This document shows, piece after piece, positions 1 through 7,495 of a DNA stretch of 64,000 nucleotides; positions within the stretch are counted from its first letter, which is position 1, and every line of letters starts with the position of its first letter. Position numbers and translations under genes: made by a program. The notes beneath the pieces were generated by a model. That model did no database searches, was not told the DNA's origin, and was given only the letters and a program-made list of their open reading frames with translations. Source of the stretch: Rhodospirillaceae bacterium (GTDB taxonomy: Bacteria; Pseudomonadota; Alphaproteobacteria; Rhodospirillales; UBA2165); NCBI GenBank assembly GCA_018649725.1, contig JABIHH010000045.1, forward strand, positions 1-64,000, given 5' to 3'.

Positions 1-147
1 ACATGCATAGCCGTTCTCCCGTCCAATGAGCACTATCCCATTCTGGCAGATCTATTTGATGCTATTGCGGAAAGGCAGGACCTGGACCTCAAGGTCGAAC
101 TCTTTCACCAACGGGAAGCTGCAGATGAATGGCTTGGTAGCCAATAA
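1..147 (+). CDS. C-terminal end of an unknown protein (5' truncated)
   Basis: An open frame runs from the first base of the window to a TAA at 145-147 and encodes the last 48 residues of a protein. The tail contains ILADLFDAIAERQDLDLKVE and ends in EAADEWLGSQ. A hydrophobic helix followed by a short strand and a final helix with a WL pair is seen at the ends of STAS/SpoIIAA-like proteins, but the fragment is too short for an assignment. The start lies outside the window. The next gene on this strand begins 215 bases later, so the two need not be co-transcribed. I do not assign a function. Confidence 0.5.
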   Translation, partial: TCIAVLPSNEHYPILADLFDAIAERQDLDLKVELFHQREAADEWLGSQ

Positions 148-208
148 GCAAGCCATGCATCTCGTGCCCCGCTACTAAGAATGTCTGTCCCTGGCTATAA
201 GCGGATTG

Positions 209-260
209 TTTGACCCTTTTTGAACGGGCTTTCCGTACACGTTCTAACAAATGTAATGGA
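209..260 (+). repeat. Copy 1 of a ~52 bp dispersed intergenic repeat
   Basis: This intergenic stretch closely matches 12153-12206 in the same orientation. The best-conserved part is CGTACACGTTCTAA followed by a TGTAATGGAT block, preceded in both copies by TTTGAMCC, a T-run and a CGGG. The two sites are 12 kb apart and neither lies in a gene. It could be a small mobile or regulatory element, or a remnant of one. Confidence 0.55.
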
Positions 261-333
261 TGGTATTTTTTTGCCTGAGATCAAATTGTGCTTTGTAGGT
301 CGTTGTATATTTTCTTCCTAGTTCTCTAGCTAT

Positions 334-347
334 CTAAACTAGTTTAG
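334..347. promoter_or_regulatory. Perfect 14 bp palindrome upstream of amrS
   Basis: CTAAACTAGTTTAG is a perfect palindrome ending 15 bases before the ATG of the radical SAM gene. Its position in the leader would suit an operator, or a short hairpin close to the ribosome binding site. No regulator can be named from the sequence. Confidence 0.3.
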
Positions 348-362
348 CTTATCTTTTCAGGT

Positions 363-1427
363 ATGAACCACGCGACGAAATACTGGCATGTCCTCGAAGA
401 CGACCGCATTCAATGCGATGTCTGCCCGCGGTTTTGTAAGCTGAAAGACGGTCAGCGCGGGCTTTGTTTTGTCCGCGCTAATGAAGGCGGTGAGATTGTC
501 TCAACGACTTATGGCCGCTCGTCGGGTTTTTGCGTCGATCCGATCGAGAAAAAACCGCTCAACCATTTCCTCCCTGGCACGCCGGTGCTGTCTTTCGGCA
601 CGGCTGGCTGTAATCTGACCTGCAAGTTTTGCCAAAACTACGATATATCCAAATCACGTGAGATGGATAAGCTCGCCGATCAGGCGAGCCCAGAGAAGAT
701 CGCGGCGGTGGCCGAACGGCTCGGTTGCAAAAGCGTTGCCTTTACCTACAATGATCCTGTCATCTTTATGGAATATGCGATTGATGTTGCCCAAGCGTGC
801 CATGAGAAGGGGATTAAGACGGTTGCGGTGACAGCGGGCTATATCTGTCCCGAACCGAGAGCTGAATTTTATCAGCATATTGATGCAGCCAATATTGATC
901 TCAAAGCCTTTACCGATAAGTTTTATATGGAGCTCTGCTCGGCGCATCTGGCGGGGGTGTTGGAGACGCTTAAATATCTTAAAAATGAGACCGATGTGTG
1001 GTTTGAAATTACCACATTGCTAATCCCGGGTGAAAACGATTCCGAGCGTGAGCTCAATGAGGAATGTGCCTGGATCGTTGAGCATCTCGGTCCAGATGTG
1101 CCGCTGCATTTCTCGGCTTTTCATCCTGATTGGAAAATGACCGATAAGCCGAACACGCCGACCGATACATTGCACCGGGGCCGCAAAATCGCCAAAGATC
1201 ACGGCCTGCATTACGTCTATCTTGGCAATATCCACGACTATGAGGGCTCCAGCACTTATTGTTCGGGCTGCGGGGAGATTCTTATCGGGCGCGACTGGTA
1301 TGAACTCTCAACCTGGAAGCTGACTGCCGACGGCCATTGCGAAAATTGCGGCACGGCCTGTGCCGGCGTATTCGATGGCCCGGCTGGAGACTGGGGCCGT
1401 AAACGCCAACCGGTTCGGATGGGCTGA
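363..1427 (+). CDS. amrS: AmmeMemoRadiSam-type radical SAM protein
   Basis: This 354-residue protein belongs to the radical SAM enzymes related to pyruvate formate-lyase activating enzyme, in the branch called AmmeMemoRadiSam system radical SAM enzyme. The cluster-binding motif CNLTCKFC (Cys83, Cys87, Cys90) is intact. The N-terminus carries a conserved Cys set (CDVCPRFC at 18-25, Cys35). The C-terminus has a zinc-ribbon-like pair (CSGC at 300-303 and CENC at 326-329). The length is normal for the family. Known members generate a 5'-deoxyadenosyl radical, but their physiological substrate is not established. The usual partners (Memo-like and AMMECR1-like proteins) are not visible here and could lie upstream of the window or be absent. 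Confidence 0.85.
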   Translation: MNHATKYWHVLEDDRIQCDVCPRFCKLKDGQRGLCFVRANEGGEIVSTTYGRSSGFCVDPIEKKPLNHFLPGTPVLSFGTAGCNLTCKFCQNYDISKSREMDKLADQASPEKIAAVAERLGCKSVAFTYNDPVIFMEYAIDVAQACHEKGIKTVAVTAGYICPEPRAEFYQHIDAANIDLKAFTDKFYMELCSAHLAGVLETLKYLKNETDVWFEITTLLIPGENDSERELNEECAWIVEHLGPDVPLHFSAFHPDWKMTDKPNTPTDTLHRGRKIAKDHGLHYVYLGNIHDYEGSSTYCSGCGEILIGRDWYELSTWKLTADGHCENCGTACAGVFDGPAGDWGRKRQPVRMG

Positions 1428-1438
1428 GTCTTATAGCT

Positions 1439-1585
1439 CCCCCCACCCCAACCCTCCCCCTCAAGGGGGGAGGGGGCTATTGTTGCAATGCATTCGATCT
1501 CATTTCGCCCATGGGGAGTTATTGTTGCACGGCATTCGTTCTATTTCCCCCTCCCCCCTTGAGGGGGAGGGTTGGGGTGGGGGGG
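1439..1585. repeat. Composite inverted-repeat element A (G/C-rich arms)
   Basis: Two C/G-rich arms, 1439-1472 and about 1552-1585, are inverted copies of one another. Each is itself palindromic around a CTCAAGG / CCTTGAG centre. The spacer holds an imperfect direct duplication: TATTGTTGCA...GGCATTCG-like blocks near 1478 and 1520. The element begins 12 bases after the amrS stop and ends 50 bases before the next start. Elements B (8510-8640) and C (40531-40634) share the arm sequence but have different spacers. The architecture resembles a non-autonomous MITE or a REP doublet. Confidence 0.75.
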
Positions 1586-1635
1586 TGGATTTAAATGGGA
1601 TTGTTGAAACCGTGTTCGTCGTGCTAAACGAAGGC

Positions 1636-2616
1636 ATGAATAAAAAGACCTTATTTTTTATCGTCAAGTTTGCAATTTCAGCTTTGCTAATTTGGTTTAT
1701 CGTCGCCAATTTTGAAATTGGCTCGGCGGCTGATCGGCTGGCGGATATAAACTATGTTTATATCTTGGGCGCGTTCGGCTTTTTCATCCTTTTGGTGCTC
1801 AATAACACGCTGCGCTGGCAGGTTGTCCTAAACGCTATTCATGCTCACCTGCCGTTCCAGGTGGCGGCAAAAATTCTCTATATTTCGATATTTTTTAATC
1901 AGACTTTACCGTCGGCGATTGGCGGGGATGCCTTTCGCATGTTTCTTTCCAGAAAAGCCGGGGTGGATTTAAAAAGTGCCATCAATGGTGTCATGCTGGA
2001 ACGCGTTGGGACATTAAGCGGGCTGATTTTGCTGGTCTTGGTGAGCCAACCTTTTTTGCTGGCGCGCATCGGCGACAACCCGGCCAAATACGTTTTTCCC
2101 CTTTTGGCAGGATTGGCGGTTTTGGGTATTATTTTTCTCATGCTGTTGGATCGCCTACCCGCGCGGTATCAGGCCTGGAGAATCGTGCGCGGATTGGGGC
2201 ATCTGGCCAGCGACACAAAAAAGCTTTTTCTGTCGCCGAGCTACGCGCTACGGGCAATTTTGCTGGGTGTCACTGGAAATATCCTGCTCGCGTTGGTGGC
2301 CTATATGACGGCGCGTTCTTTGGCAATTGACGTCACTGTCCTGGATTGCCTGGTACTCATCCCACCGGTAACTTTGGTTTTGACCTTACCGATTTCGATT
2401 GCCGGGTGGGGCGTTCGGGAAGGCGCTATGGTTGCAGCTTTTGCCTTTGTCGGTGTGGCTGAGGGCGACGCCTTTGTCATGTCGATTTTGTTAGGCCTGC
2501 TCAATATTGTGTTTGCGCTTCCGGGGGGGATTTTGTGGCTCAAGGGTGGTTATAGCCGCGACGAAGTGACAGAAGAAATACCAGAAGAAATTCATGACGA
2601 AATAACGGATGCTTGA
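1636..2616 (+). CDS. Flippase-like integral membrane protein (LPG synthase TM-region / UPF0104 family)
   Basis: The protein has 326 residues and about eight hydrophobic segments, starting with a helix at residues 5-24. It carries hallmarks of the lysylphosphatidylglycerol synthase TM-region / flippase-like family: LPSAIGGDAFR near residue 90 and PISIAGWGVREGAM near residue 255. Family members move or modify lipid-linked substrates in the inner membrane; the substrate here is unknown. The frame stays open back to 1360, but that part crosses repeat element A and overlaps amrS, so I chose the ATG at 1636, directly before the first membrane helix. The tail is acidic, rich in EE and DE. A hairpin terminator overlaps the stop codon. 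Confidence 0.8.
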   Translation: MNKKTLFFIVKFAISALLIWFIVANFEIGSAADRLADINYVYILGAFGFFILLVLNNTLRWQVVLNAIHAHLPFQVAAKILYISIFFNQTLPSAIGGDAFRMFLSRKAGVDLKSAINGVMLERVGTLSGLILLVLVSQPFLLARIGDNPAKYVFPLLAGLAVLGIIFLMLLDRLPARYQAWRIVRGLGHLASDTKKLFLSPSYALRAILLGVTGNILLALVAYMTARSLAIDVTVLDCLVLIPPVTLVLTLPISIAGWGVREGAMVAAFAFVGVAEGDAFVMSILLGLLNIVFALPGGILWLKGGYSRDEVTEEIPEEIHDEITDA

Positions 2617-2626
2617 TCCGTTATTT
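2601..2626 (+). terminator. Hairpin terminator overlapping the flippase-gene stop
   Basis: AATAACGGAT and ATCCGTTATT form a perfect 10 bp stem around a short loop that contains the stop codon, and the descending arm is followed by TTTT. It ends the plus-strand transcript before pepA. Confidence 0.7.
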
Positions 2627-2710
2627 TAAACTAGGGCTTTCCTTTATGGCGCGGCCCGCTAGAGTTAAAGCAATCATTTTTGGGAACATAAAAAACTTAA
2701 AGAGGATCAT

Positions 2711-4213
2711 ATGAAAATCTCCTTTGCGAAGCCAGGATTGCCTGCGACAGGCATAGTTATTGTCACTGCGAATAGTGGCAGTAAGCTTTCGGCATCAGCG
2801 ACTAAATTGGATAAAAAAGCCGGCGGCGCGCTCACCCGCGCTATTAAGGCGAGCAGTTTTGAAGGCAAAAAAGGCCAATCCTTGAATATCATGGCGCCAG
2901 CAGGCACCAAGCTCGATCGGGTCATGTTGGTCGGTCTCGGCAAGGCGGCGGAAGTCACCGATCTCGAGATGCAAAAGCTTGGCGGGCGTATTTATGCCGG
3001 CACCAAGCAAGCCAAAAAAGGCTCGGTCGCCATTGCCATTGATGCTGTAGCCGACGCGAAATTGAGTGCTGGAGACATAGCTGCCGAGATCGCCTTTGGC
3101 GCCAATTTGCGGTCCTATCGATTTGATAAATATAAGACCAAGCTAAAGCCTGCGGATAAACCCAGCCTAAAAGCTGTGAGCCTACATTGTGCGGGATTTG
3201 CCAATGCGCGGAAAAAATATGCGGGCCTCGGCAAAGTCGCCGATGGTGTTTTCTTCACCCGCGATTTGCTCTCAGAGCCACCAAATGTGCTTTATCCAGA
3301 TACACTGGCCAAACAGGCGAAGACCTTGGAAAAGCTCGGCGTCAAAGTACAAATCTTAAACGAAGCACAAATGCGGAAACTTGGTATGGGTGCGCTTTTG
3401 GGCGTCGGCCAAGGTAGTATTCGGGAATCTCGAATGGTTGTCATGCAGTGGAATGGTGGCCCGAAAGGCAAGGGCAAAGCAGCTCAGCCAATCGCTTTTA
3501 TCGGCAAGGGTGTGACCTTTGATACTGGCGGCATTTCGATCAAACCCTCTGCAGGTATGGAAGATATGAAATGGGATATGGGCGGCTCCGGTGTCGTCAT
3601 TGGCTTGATGAAAGCTTTGGCTGGACGGAAAGCCAAAGTCAATGTTGTTGGCGTCGTCGGCTTGGTCGAGAATATGCCGGGCGGCAATGCTCAGCGCCCA
3701 GGTGATATTGTCACCTCAATGTCGGGCCAGACCATCGAAGTCCTCAACACCGATGCCGAAGGGCGGCTGGTGTTGGCCGATGCGCTGCATTACACCAATG
3801 AGCGCTTTAAGCCGAAATTCATGGTCAATCTCGCGACCCTGACGGGTGCCATCATTGTCTCGCTTGGCAGTCATCATGCCGGCTTGTTCTCCAACAATGA
3901 TCAGCTGTCCGAGCGCCTAACCAAAGCCGGTCTCGATGTCGAAGAGAAGCTCTGGCGTCTGCCTCTGACTGATGCTTACGACAAAATGATCAACTCGCAA
4001 GCCGCTGACATGCAAAATATTGGTGGACGGGGCGCGGGTAGTATTACCGCCGCTCAGTTCCTCCAGCGCTTTGTTGGCAAAACACCTTGGGCACATCTGG
4101 ATATCGCCGGTGTGACTTGGTCCAAAGCTGATGCTCCGACCGTGCCCAAAGGCGGCACCGCCTTTGGTGTTCGGTTGCTTGATCGCTTGGTCGCCAATAA
4201 CTACGAGAGCTAA
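2711..4213 (+). CDS. pepA: Leucyl aminopeptidase (M17 family)
   Basis: This 500-residue protein is a cytosolic zinc/manganese aminopeptidase that removes N-terminal residues from peptides. The C-terminal catalytic domain has the metal-binding motif GKGVTFDTGG near 265-274 and the family signature NTDAEGRL at 346-353, followed by LADAL. The N-terminal macro-like domain covers roughly residues 1-160. The length is typical. The ATG at 2711 follows an AGAGGA ribosome binding site. The gene is convergent with the SIMPL gene, whose stop lies seven bases beyond the pepA stop. Some members also bind DNA; nothing here indicates that. Confidence 0.95.
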   Translation: MKISFAKPGLPATGIVIVTANSGSKLSASATKLDKKAGGALTRAIKASSFEGKKGQSLNIMAPAGTKLDRVMLVGLGKAAEVTDLEMQKLGGRIYAGTKQAKKGSVAIAIDAVADAKLSAGDIAAEIAFGANLRSYRFDKYKTKLKPADKPSLKAVSLHCAGFANARKKYAGLGKVADGVFFTRDLLSEPPNVLYPDTLAKQAKTLEKLGVKVQILNEAQMRKLGMGALLGVGQGSIRESRMVVMQWNGGPKGKGKAAQPIAFIGKGVTFDTGGISIKPSAGMEDMKWDMGGSGVVIGLMKALAGRKAKVNVVGVVGLVENMPGGNAQRPGDIVTSMSGQTIEVLNTDAEGRLVLADALHYTNERFKPKFMVNLATLTGAIIVSLGSHHAGLFSNNDQLSERLTKAGLDVEEKLWRLPLTDAYDKMINSQAADMQNIGGRGAGSITAAQFLQRFVGKTPWAHLDIAGVTWSKADAPTVPKGGTAFGVRLLDRLVANNYES

Positions 4214-4219
4214 TTTAAA

Positions 4220-4912
4220 CTAATCGATCTCAAAAACCACGCTGACCGAAGCGGAGATTTGTTGTTCGCCGGCGGCGACGGGGACAGCTTCGGCAGCCAT
4301 GCTACGCATTTGCAACATCGGCCGGGGAGATCTGATGCTGGTCTCTGAAATTTTGAGAACGTCGCCGACATCGACATCAGCTTCCTTGGCATAGAGCTCC
4401 GCTTTGCGTCTTGCGTCTTTAAGGGCGAGCTTGCGGGCTTGATCCATTTTTTCAGCTGTCTCGCTGACACCAAATGACAAACCGTTTAGCCGGTTCGCGC
4501 CATCTTTGACGAGCGCCTCCAAAAGCCCGCCCAGCTTATCGAGGTCGCGCAAGCGCAGGGTCACGATATTGGTGACATCATAGGCTTCAATCTGCGGCGG
4601 CGTGTTAGGTGGGCGACGTCTGGTATGGACGGGATTGACGTTAAACGAGCTGGTCTGGATATCACGTTTGTTCAGACCAAATTGCTCCAGGGTCTGAAAC
4701 AGCTTGGAGACACGGGCCGAATTGTCTTTAAGCGCTTTGGCGGGTGATGCATCGCGGGAGCTTACGCCGACCCGGAGCGTTACCATATCCGGCGTCACGG
4801 CAATCGAGCCCGTGCCGCTTACCGAGATGGTGCGAGGCTCTTCATGATTACGCGCCAGAGCGGGGTTGGCGAGGATAACAATGGTGAGGGCAAATAGAAT
4901 TACAAAGCGCAC
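4220..4912 (-). CDS. Periplasmic SIMPL domain protein (DUF541)
   Basis: A 230-residue secreted protein. The N-terminus is a clear signal peptide (a hydrophobic run to about residue 20, ending ALA). It is followed by the SIMPL/DUF541 fold, recognisable from ISVSGTGSIAVTPDMVTLRV near the start, a long helical segment with KALKDNSARVSKLFQTLEQF, and a terminal SVVFEID strand. Proteins of this family are periplasmic or outer-membrane associated, and their biochemical role is largely unknown. The gene is monocistronic, divergent from holC and convergent with pepA. Confidence 0.85.
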   Translation of the reverse strand: MRFVILFALTIVILANPALARNHEEPRTISVSGTGSIAVTPDMVTLRVGVSSRDASPAKALKDNSARVSKLFQTLEQFGLNKRDIQTSSFNVNPVHTRRRPPNTPPQIEAYDVTNIVTLRLRDLDKLGGLLEALVKDGANRLNGLSFGVSETAEKMDQARKLALKDARRKAELYAKEADVDVGDVLKISETSIRSPRPMLQMRSMAAEAVPVAAGEQQISASVSVVFEID

Positions 4913-5013
4913 GATTTTTTCCTTTGTGAAATGAAGGTCCTAATCATAAACCATCTAAACATTAAATGTGGCGCTATTTTGACAGCATTGAAATAGGAAC
5001 CTAAAGTTAGACC

Positions 5014-5463
5014 ATGACCGATATCTCCTTTTATCATCTTCAGCGTTCCAATTTGGAAGACGCCTTGCCCAAGCTTCTGGAATTAACCCTCAAAGCCGGC
5101 AAGCGTGCCTTGGTGCGGGCCGGTTCTGCCGAGCGCGTTGAGGCGCTCAACGCCATCCTTTGGACTCACGACAAAGACAGCTGGCTGCCCCATGGCACGA
5201 GCAAGGAAGGTCATGCCGAAGATCAGCCGATTTGGCTGACCACAGAGAGTGATAATCCAAATGAAGCGAGCTTCGTCTTTTTAACCGATGGGGTTGAAGC
5301 CCAGGATATGGCGACATTTGAGCGCTGCTTTGATCTGTTCGACGGCAATGACGATGCGAGCGTTACGGCGGCACGGGATCGTTGGAAAACCCTCAAAGAA
5401 GCTGGGCATGATCTGCATTACTGGCAGCAGGATGAAGGCGGAAAATGGGTCGAGAAGGCTTAA
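5014..5463 (+). CDS. holC: DNA polymerase III subunit chi
   Basis: A 149-residue protein of the HolC family, which in the clamp-loader assembly links the replisome to single-strand binding protein. The N-terminus (ISFYHLQRSNLEDALPKLLE) and the block WTHDKDSWLPHGT, followed by PIWLT, are the family signatures. The ATG at 5014 gives the normal N-terminus. In alphaproteobacteria holC often sits next to pepA, as it does here with the SIMPL gene between them. A Dabb-family gene follows after 43 bases and may be co-transcribed. Confidence 0.9.
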   Translation: MTDISFYHLQRSNLEDALPKLLELTLKAGKRALVRAGSAERVEALNAILWTHDKDSWLPHGTSKEGHAEDQPIWLTTESDNPNEASFVFLTDGVEAQDMATFERCFDLFDGNDDASVTAARDRWKTLKEAGHDLHYWQQDEGGKWVEKA

Positions 5464-5506
5464 GGAAAATTAATTTTAATATTATGCCTCTTAGGGAGAA
5501 GCAAAA

Positions 5507-5800
5507 ATGACGGTAGAACATATTGTAATGATTGAGCCAAATGACAACGTATCCGATGCGGAAATGAAGCAAGTGATTGAAGGTATCAAGGAATTGAAAG
5601 ATAAAATTCCCGGTGTCCTGGATATAAAAATTGGCGATAATTTTACCGACCGGGCGCCGCATATTTCTCATGCTGCCGTTATTACCTTGGCAGATAAGGA
5701 GGCTCTCGCCGCCTATGGACCCCATCCCGCTCACCAGGAATTATTGAAAATATTGTTGCCGGCGGCAAAAAGCCTGACTATTGCTGATATTGAAATATAA
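5507..5800 (+). CDS. Dabb (stress-responsive alpha/beta barrel) family protein
   Basis: A 97-residue single-domain protein matching the dimeric alpha-beta barrel (Dabb) pattern: an EHIVMI strand near the start, a central GVLDIKIGDNFTDRAP segment and a C-terminal PHPAHQELLKILLP helix. Such small proteins occur as stress-responsive or catabolic accessory proteins; no substrate can be proposed. The start has a good AGGGAG ribosome binding site seven bases upstream. It lies downstream of holC and converges on the MFS gene, with seven bases between the stops. Confidence 0.8.
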   Translation: MTVEHIVMIEPNDNVSDAEMKQVIEGIKELKDKIPGVLDIKIGDNFTDRAPHISHAAVITLADKEALAAYGPHPAHQELLKILLPAAKSLTIADIEI

Positions 5801-5807
5801 TCTTGGG

Positions 5808-7175
5808 CTAACGGCTGAACCATATTTCACGGCGGCTGAGCGAAATTATCAAAAAGACCGTCAATAGAATTCCAGCGCCTAAGAAAATGCTTTGAAAAGC
5901 CACAACGAAACTCGCACTCCGCTGTAAAACTTCAAAGCCACCGGTTACCACGGAGGCACAGATGACCATGCCGATCATCCGGGTGAGCGAGACCAGGCCA
6001 CCGGCGACGCCGCGCTCATTACGTGGCAAGGTGGCGGCAGTGAGTTCCAGGCAAGCCAGTTGAAAGAGGCCGAGGCCAAGGCCAATTGCAAAGAGAGCCG
6101 GGGCGAGGGCGAATAGTCCGGCGCTCGGCTCAAGCAGAGCCACGCCAAACAATCCGATAGCCGTGATCACAACGCCCGAAAATGAAATTTTGCCAGGCGC
6201 TATTTTGATGATCAGCCAATTGCCGGCTAATCCAGCCGCGCCGCCGCCGATGAGGGACAGTGCTAAAACCAAACCTGCTTCAATGACAGATAGACCAACT
6301 TCGCGCACCAGATAATGGGGGCCGATGACCATCAGCGTGAAGCCGCATAAATTGATAATGAGATTGGTCATTTGTAACATCGAGAAACCCCGATCTTGGA
6401 ACATCGCCAAACGCAGGACTGGTTCGGGGGCCCGGCCCTCTGCATGAATAAATCCAGCGAGGCAAAGCAGTGCGGTTACAAAAAGCAAACCCGATGGCAG
6501 CCAGGCAATCTCGGCCTGCTGCAATTGGTTTAACGCCAAGATGAAAGCGCTAAGCGTGGCGATCAATAAGGCCGCTCCAGCCAGATCAAGTCGAGGCTGG
6601 CGTTTTGGCTGATCTATTTTTGGCAGCATAATCATCAGCAGAAGGGCTGCCAGCGCAATCGGTACGCGAAACCAAAAAACGCCGGGCCAGCCCCACTGTT
6701 GTACCAGCAATCCGCCAAGCGCCGGGCCGATCGCCATGCCAAGCGCGAACATCATGGTATAGAGCGCGAGCACGCGCCCGCGCAGCTTTTCGGGAAATAA
6801 AAATGTCGCCAAGGCCGGACCACAACCAATCAGCATGGCGATGCCAATTCCTTGCAGTACACGGAAAACCAAAAACCAGCCAAAGCTGCTTGAGCTGGCA
6901 CAAAGTGCATGCGCGCCGACACTGATAATCAGGCCGAGGGTGAAAAATTTCTTGTGGCCGAACAGGTCACCCAGCTTGCCAAAAATCAGCACCGATCCGG
7001 CTTGGGTTAAAACAAAACAAATGATGACCCATTGGATGCCGTTGAGGCCGATTTCAAACGATCTAGTGATATCCGGAAAGGCAATATTGACCGAGGAATC
7101 CAGTGGTCCCAGGATGCTGCCCAAGCCGACGACACCCAGGCTAATTTTTGCCCTGATGCCCGCCCGTTCAGACAT
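5808..7175 (-). CDS. MFS transporter, drug:H+ antiporter type
   Basis: A 455-residue membrane protein with about 14 hydrophobic segments, the size and pattern of the DHA2 (EmrB/QacA-like) branch of the major facilitator superfamily. The start has LGPLDSSVNIAFPDI. A loop 2-3 motif GKLGDLFGHKKFF and the antiporter-type motif GPALGGLLVQQWGWPGVFWF are visible. It lies last in a minus-strand operon after a DapA-like lyase and a DUF1330 protein, with five bases between DUF1330 stop and its start. It may therefore export or import the substrate of that small pathway rather than drugs, which is inference. Confidence 0.85.
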   Translation of the reverse strand: MSERAGIRAKISLGVVGLGSILGPLDSSVNIAFPDITRSFEIGLNGIQWVIICFVLTQAGSVLIFGKLGDLFGHKKFFTLGLIISVGAHALCASSSSFGWFLVFRVLQGIGIAMLIGCGPALATFLFPEKLRGRVLALYTMMFALGMAIGPALGGLLVQQWGWPGVFWFRVPIALAALLLMIMLPKIDQPKRQPRLDLAGAALLIATLSAFILALNQLQQAEIAWLPSGLLFVTALLCLAGFIHAEGRAPEPVLRLAMFQDRGFSMLQMTNLIINLCGFTLMVIGPHYLVREVGLSVIEAGLVLALSLIGGGAAGLAGNWLIIKIAPGKISFSGVVITAIGLFGVALLEPSAGLFALAPALFAIGLGLGLFQLACLELTAATLPRNERGVAGGLVSLTRMIGMVICASVVTGGFEVLQRSASFVVAFQSIFLGAGILLTVFLIISLSRREIWFSR

Positions 7176-7180
7176 GCCGT

Positions 7181-7474
7181 TTAATCGACGCCTTCGATGA
7201 TGGCGAGGGTTGTGTCGGATGCTTTTTGGCGCATGGCAATCAGCGGTTTGTATGCCTCTGAATGATAGAAAGACTTGAGTGCCGTCATATCCGAAAATTC
7301 AAAGATAACCACCCGTCGGCTGTCCCAGCTGCCTTCTAGTACTTCAACCGGGGCCGAGGTGCCGATACGTTTAGCGCCGGCGGCTTCCATCATCGGAGCG
7401 ACAGCCATGGCATATTCATGCATCAAATCGCGATCATGGATCTTCTTAATATCGGCAATTAGATAGGCAGGCAT
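7181..7474 (-). CDS. DUF1330 domain protein
   Basis: A 97-residue protein with the DUF1330 ferredoxin-like fold: MPAYLIADIKKIHD at the N-terminus, a central RIGTSAPVEVLEGSWDSRRV and VIFEFSDMTALKSFYHSEAY toward the end. The family is common in catabolic clusters and has no agreed enzymatic role. It sits 21 bases after the DapA-like gene and five bases before the MFS gene on the same strand, so the three are most likely one transcript. Confidence 0.85.
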   Translation of the reverse strand: MPAYLIADIKKIHDRDLMHEYAMAVAPMMEAAGAKRIGTSAPVEVLEGSWDSRRVVIFEFSDMTALKSFYHSEAYKPLIAMRQKASDTTLAIIEGVD

Positions 7475-7495
7475 GGCTTGGGCTCCTTAATCTGA

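Noticed and set aside
1360-1635. N-terminal extension of the flippase gene back to 1360
   Set aside because: The extension reads through repeat element A and overlaps amrS. The ATG at 1636 gives the normal N-terminus.
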